Below, one piece after another: positions 59,711 to 64,000 of a stretch of 64,000 nucleotides of DNA; positions within the stretch are counted from its first letter, which is position 1, and every line of letters begins with the position of its first letter. The DNA is from Hymenochaete sp. R1 (lineage: Eukaryota > Basidiomycota > Agaricomycetes > Hymenochaetales > Hymenochaetaceae), in NCBI GenBank assembly GCA_019400425.1, contig JAFREE010000001.1, positions 372,001 through 436,000 of the forward strand, in the 5' to 3' direction. The notes below the pieces were generated by a model that saw nothing but the letters and a program-made list of their open reading frames with translations, was not told the origin of the DNA and made no database searches. The position numbers were made by a program, and so were the translations under genes.

Positions 59711-60550
59711 TCACGCCTCCTCCTCGACCACTTTTGGCTGCTTGAAGAACCGTTTCCGCCTCTCCTCCCACGTCTCTGGCGAGTCGCGCTCACGCTTCTC
59801 GCCCGCTAAGCGGCCTGCAGAGTCGTACGTGCCCATGGCGGCGCCGAGGAAGGCGCAGGAGGCGACGGCGACGGGTAGCGAGCGTGCTACAGGAGGTCGA
59901 ACGCACCACGGTGAAGATATTTGGGGGGGGGGGGGGGGGAGGGGTTCCAGAACACATAAATGGGACGGTGTGGAAAGAGGGAAAGCGAGTTCAGTATGCT
60001 TGTGTGATTGTATAAATACGAAAGGAATTGAGAAAAGAGGACGCACTTCGAATTCCAGCGAGGAAGCCTGCTGCGCACCCTCCTGCAGCACCGTTCAGCG
60101 CATCCTGCTTTTCCCGTGTATTGGCCACCACGGCCTCGGTCGCTGCGAATGTAGCGCCCATCGCAGCTATCCACATACACACATTTTCGTTTCGTTTCGT
60201 TTCATCAACAATGACAAGTCGAAATATTTATATCAAAGCACAGGGGACAAGAATCAAATCGTCAGCATCACGTCCGGTTCATTCGTAACTTCCTCGATAA
60301 TGCCTTCGAGCAGAAGCTACATCACTTTATTTATTAAAAAATTCGACTCACCAAAGAACCCAATCGTCCCACCCGTACGCGTGAACACACCCATCGCCCC
60401 GCTGTTATGTTTCCCAAGCGCATTCTGGAGGGAACTCACGATGAGCCCGACGACGCTCGCCTGCGCGCCGACCGTCGCAGCGTACCGGACCGTCGGTTTG
60501 GGGTGGTACGTTTCGATAGCACTTGCTGTTTTTGTGCTCGACTCCGCCAT
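59711..60550 (-). CDS. Complex I subunit B14.7/NDUFA11-like (Tim17/22/23 fold)
   Basis: Accessory membrane subunit of mitochondrial NADH dehydrogenase. Exons 60352-60550, 60047-60166 and 59711-59886 give 164 residues from ATG 60550. Blocks: YHPKPTVRYAATVGAQASVV, SSLQNALGKHNSGAMGVFTR, TGGTIGFFAAMGATFAATEA, VVANTREKQDALNGAAGGC, FLAGIRTRSLPVAVASCAFL. These are the family's Gly-rich helices. The tail ends with a basic/acidic run (ETWEERRKRFFKQPKVVEEE). A further upstream exon (60731-60761) starting MSTATVEYSE can splice on in phase, so the true start may be 60761. The intron between the last exons carries a run of 17 G on the plus strand. Tim17/22/23 proteins share this fold, but GAMGVFTRTGGT argues for B14.7. 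Confidence 0.83.
59923..59939. repeat. G17 homopolymer inside an intron
   Basis: Seventeen G on the plus strand (C17 in the sense of the complex I gene), followed by A and GGGG. This is a likely sequencing and length-variation hotspot and could form a G-quadruplex on the plus strand. Confidence 0.8.
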
Positions 60551-60857
60551 CTCCGCTTTGTGTTGTGCCTTTTGGGAGGAAAAGAGGAGGCTGAATTTGT
60601 TGGATGTGAGGATGGAGACTCCGAGTCGGAGCGAGAGACGACACGGATTGAAAGGTATGATTGATCGGCAAGGGCCGGCGAATCCCAGAACTCGGAATTT
60701 TGAGAGGTCAAACTCAACTTGAGTTCACACCTTCAGAATATTCCACAGTAGCAGTGCTCATCAAAGAGTCATCATTCATATTAGAGAGCACATGCGCACA
60801 AATCGATAGTATTGGCTAAGTTCAAAAAGATAATAGATCGAGCCTATGATATTTATA

Positions 60858-63292
60858 CTACACTTTTCGCCGTTTCCCAGAGCCTTTTCCAACATGTGTA
60901 CTCTTCCTTTTTACGCTCTCTACAAGGCTCTGCAGACTCTGCGTTTTCTTCCCTCTATCATCCCTTGCCATAGAGCTACTATCGTTTTCAACCACTTCAC
61001 TACTGTGGTGTCGTTTAGTTCGCTCGTCCAGGAGCGCCTGCATACTCTTCGTTTTCTTGAACCTAAGCAGATCCTTGTGAGCTGCGAATACAGAATAAAA
61101 TACGTTTTCTGGGAACTCACTGAGGATTACTGGGGTCGATGCTAAACGCGTGGTCATCATGCAGCGCCTTGAACCGATCATCCCTTACGTCTATCTGGAA
61201 TTCCTCCTGGAGATCCTCTTCTCCTTCCTTCGCCCCCCTTTCCCTCTTCTTCCCTCTGTTCCTCTTCTTCGTCCCTTTCGCTTTCTCCGCTTTCACGATA
61301 GACTTCATGTCGAAGTGATTCCGGAGGACGTTGGTGTCATCGGGGGCGACGAGGAGCTCGAGCTCGGCGGCTGTCGCTGAGCGGGGTTCGTCGTTCTCTT
61401 TCTCATCAGCAAGGTCGCTGTCGTCCACTTGCGCAGGTTCCCGCTCGTGTTCGTCATCACTTCCGCTAGAGCTCCCAGCACCGACGAAGAAGTCGTCCTC
61501 CACCTCCACCTTTTTCTTCGTACCTTTCTCCTCGCCCTTTTTGTTCTCTTTTTGGTCTGTCTTTGCTTTCCTTGCCTCCCTCTTTTCTTTCTGCTTTCGC
61601 TTATACTTCTCAATCGTCGTCTCGTCGCCCTTATTCGCGTTCTCGCTCAAGCCAGGCATGAACGTGATCTCCATGTCCGTATCGTTTTCCGAACCATCGC
61701 CATTCTCGAAACCAGTGTCGCCCCATCCTTCAGATGGGTTGTCTTTGGGGCCCGCACCCCCGAGCAAGAGTTTCCGAATACGATCTCGTTCGGCGGCGGC
61801 AGATTTTTTGGGCCCAGCGGCGGTGTCGTCTTCACCTTCGCTTTCTGACCCAGAAGAAGCAACTAAAGCACTGAAGTTTCCTTCGTCGATATCCTTCTTC
61901 GTCAACGCCCGCCTCGTGACTTTGTTCCTCTCCGGATCATCCTCGTCCCACTTGAGTGCAACCTTCGAGTGTCTCAGCGCGTCTGTGGAAAAGTCAAGAC
62001 CTTTGTAGTCAAGATTCCTCTTTTCGGACTCGGGTGTAGCTTCGTCTCGAAGATCTTTGTCGTCGAAGGTCATTTCATCGGGGACATAGCTAATGTTGAA
62101 GACGTTAGCAGAACGTTCGAGTTCGGAGCCGTCGAGTTCTGCGACGAGATGAGAAGCTGCGGATGCGGTGTCGCACGAGACTATGGCGTAGTAGTATCTG
62201 TAGGACCCTGGTAAAAGAGCGATATAAAACAATGCATGAGATCAACATACCGAAGTCTTTCTAGCTGATACTTCCGTAAAGCGTCTTCGTTGTATTCACC
62301 GCTTTCATCCTCAAGCACCAAGTCCTCATCGTCATCCTCGTTATGAATGTTCCTTCTAAAGATTTCTTTTGGTGGGCCTTCGATTTCCTCCTTCCTCAGC
62401 CTTTCCTTTCCAAACTCAGACTTGTAAACCTGAACGCCGAGGAGCCTCCCCTTGGCGATTCTAGAGCCTTTGCTATTTATGTCTTTTCCGGATGTTTGTT
62501 TCAAAGATGGTTCGGGAAATGAAATAGCCGACGCGGTAGGAGAAACGAGAGATGAGAAAATTTTGAAGAGATGGCTGGCGCGGACATGATCCCAGTCGAG
62601 ATTGACGACTGCGAGACGTCTGGTCTTTTCGACGTCGTTCTCTTGCTGCGCTTCATTGGGTTCGTCAGAGGCTTGCGTCTTGGAAAAGGCTTCTGCTTGT
62701 GCATCTAGATCGGCATATGCGTCGTCATCTTCATCAAGATTGACTTGAAGGGGCTCGTCGTCTCGAGGGACGGGGATAGGTCTTGACGCGTGTCGACCGA
62801 GAATAACTTCGCCTTCATCGTCGGTATCGGACTGTCGGTGCTCTTCTTGAACTTCATCGTCTTCGCCTTCATCAGATGATTCGAGCAGAACCTCCCCACG
62901 GGCATAGTCGACTATTTTTGGTTCCTCCTTCTCTTCCTCTTGGACCTCATTCTCCAGGCGATAAAATCTGCGTAGATGGTCCCTCTCCTGAGAGTGTGAC
63001 ACACGTCGTCCATATTTGTCTACGCGACGGTCTGCTAAATGAGAGAGTGAGAAAGAGCAACAGTTGCGAGAGGCGGCGATGGGTGGCAGGTACAAATGTC
63101 ATGTATGCACAAGCGTGAAAGATGGTGAGAATCAAGGAAGAAACCTAACGAACCTTTCGATTTTTTGCGAGAGCCCGAGCCATCGTCGAAGATAGCTTTA
63201 AATCGCTCGTCAACGACTACTTTTTGCGATGACTTTTTTGGTTTCCTGAATCGAGGGTCGTTGCGAAGGCGAGCGAATCGTGGGTCGCTCAT
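60858..63292 (-). CDS. ESF1: Pre-rRNA processing protein ESF1
   Basis: Nucleolar protein of the small-subunit processome, needed for 18S rRNA. The start MSDPRFARLRNDPRFRKPKK and DERFKAIFDDGSGSRKKS are the Esf1 N-terminus. DKYGRRVSHSQERDHLRRFY, an acidic region, then RRLAVVNLDWDHVRASHLFK and FSSLVSPTASAISFPEPS mark the RRM-like core. LRYYYAIVSCDTASAASHLV, AELDGSELERSANVFNISYV and PDEMTFDDKDLRDEA follow. A highly charged Lys/Glu region precedes the NUC153 motif DDRFKALHDDHAFSIDPSNP, and the basic tail ends GKGSGKRRKV. Introns near 61110-61120, 62170-62250 and 63030-63160 were placed by frame. Length is about 760 residues, normal for the family. Confidence 0.9.
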
Positions 63293-63681
63293 GGTGTCTC
63301 GCTGCCAATGGGAAGAAAGCAGAAATGTGCAACGCAGTGAAGTGAAATGAAGTGAACCCAAAGAGCGGAACGGATGAGTGTGATCGTCACCACGGACGAC
63401 GACAACCGACCGCCCTGACTACCTCCCAACGACCACCGACATCGCCGCCGTAACTTCGTATTTAGTCTGCAGATGTTGACGACGCTTTCCCTTCTCTCTT
63501 TCCCTCTTTCTTTCATCCCTTGTCGTTGTCGCTCTTGAGCCGTGCTCTTCCTTTTCCTTCTTCACCTTTATATTCATTCAGGCCGCTGAGCAGCCGTTCT
63601 ACTTTCTTTCTCCAAAGTTTACAGACACTCTTTCCACGCCCGCTCTTCAACTACATTTTGTCGTTCCCCTGACCAGTCAAC
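63293..63681. promoter_or_regulatory. Divergent gap ESF1 / secreted protein
   Basis: 389 bases with a CT-rich leader before the secreted protein start (63682). No recognised site. Confidence 0.4.
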
Positions 63682-64000
63682 ATGCTTCGCCTTGCTTCTA
63701 TTGCTGCGCTTGCTGCTTTGCTCGCTATCCAAGCCCTGGCAGTCCCCATTGCCCGTCCTGAGGCGATACCCGACGCTGTGAGCTTTCAGGTCATTTCCCT
63801 AGCCTAATATGAGTCGTATGCTGACTTATTCTCCCTTTAGTTCGAAGTTCGCACTGCAGCTCCTTTCGAGCCTATCGCTGCCTATGTTAGGCGTGATGAC
63901 AACATTAACACAATGCCCGAAGACACACCCACGAAAGCTCCTGACGGTGTCATAGAACTCTACGGAAGCGGCCAAAAGGCCAAGCGCCAGAATGAGGATA
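63682..64000 (+). CDS. Secreted protein, cut by the window edge
   Basis: The start MLRLASIAALAALLAIQALA is a clear signal peptide with a likely cleavage site after QALA (before VPIARP). Exon 1 probably ends at 63777 (GCT before GTGAGC); the intron runs to TTTAG at 63840, and the second exon reads FEVRTAAPFEPIAAYVRRDD. RR and KR dibasic sites (YVRR, QKAKRQ) are possible Kex2 processing points. The 3' end lies outside the window. The family is not recognisable from about 80 residues. Confidence 0.7.

Overview
The window is a gene-dense piece of fungal nuclear genome, almost certainly from a filamentous basidiomycete of the Agaricomycetes type. The evidence is the very high intron density (mostly 48-80 nt GT...AG introns, several per gene), very short intergenic gaps, and proteins whose wording I know from mushroom-forming fungi (a lipocalin-like basidiomycete protein, LCCL-domain membrane proteins, a Byr4-type septation regulator, YHM2, seipin). 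I saw no transposon, rRNA, credible tRNA or CRISPR. Twenty-seven protein genes are called, one cut by each window edge. Gene models were built by hand from splice sites and reading-frame continuity; exon sums were checked for phase in about half of them.

Layout. 1-1.2 kb: 3' part of TVP23 (+). 2.2-4.5 kb: Msg5/Rok1-type MAP-kinase phosphatase (-). 5.6-8.1 kb: mitochondrial m-AAA protease AFG3 (+). 8.3-10.9 kb: allantoate-permease-family MFS transporter (-). 11.3-12.1 kb: NIP7 (-), divergent from NRDE2 (+, 12.3-16.0 kb). 16.5-19.2 kb: Byr4-like (+). 20.1-21.1 kb: Mpv17/PMP22 protein (-). 21.6-23.0 kb: YHM2 carrier (-). 23.8-27.6 kb: long coiled-coil protein (-). 27.8-28.7 kb: UreD (+). 28.9-31.9 kb: Sec39 (+). 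32.5-35.1 kb: Ser/Pro-rich protein (-). 35.4-35.9 kb: CGR1 (+). 35.9-39.7 kb: VPS18 (-). 40.0-40.9 kb: SHB17-like phosphatase (+). 41.0-42.3 kb: seipin (-). 42.4-44.2 kb: two unnamed conserved proteins (+). 44.6-46.8 kb: LCCL membrane protein (+). 47.0-47.8 kb: zinc-finger-like protein (+). 48.1-49.2 kb: WW protein (+). 49.5-54.3 kb: TRS85 (+). 54.5-56.7 kb: Myb/SANT-like protein (-). 57.1-59.5 kb: methylmalonate-semialdehyde dehydrogenase (+). 59.7-60.8 kb: complex I B14.7-type subunit (-). 60.9-63.3 kb: ESF1 (-). 63.7 kb to edge: secreted protein (+).

The genes are mostly housekeeping and form three loose themes: vesicle and lipid traffic (TVP23, SEC39, VPS18, seipin, TRS85), mitochondria (AFG3, YHM2, complex I subunit, MMSDH) and ribosome/RNA work (NIP7, CGR1, ESF1, NRDE2). 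Nothing shows that these are functional clusters. I did not find a new multi-gene system. The most unusual signal is at exon level: very small internal exons (10 nt in TVP23; 17, 3 and 3 nt in YHM2; 7 nt in SHB17) that are needed to rebuild conserved protein motifs, plus several frame-preserving stop-free introns. The unnamed conserved proteins at 42.4-44.2, 44.6-46.8 and 54.5-56.7 kb are the best targets for new biology.
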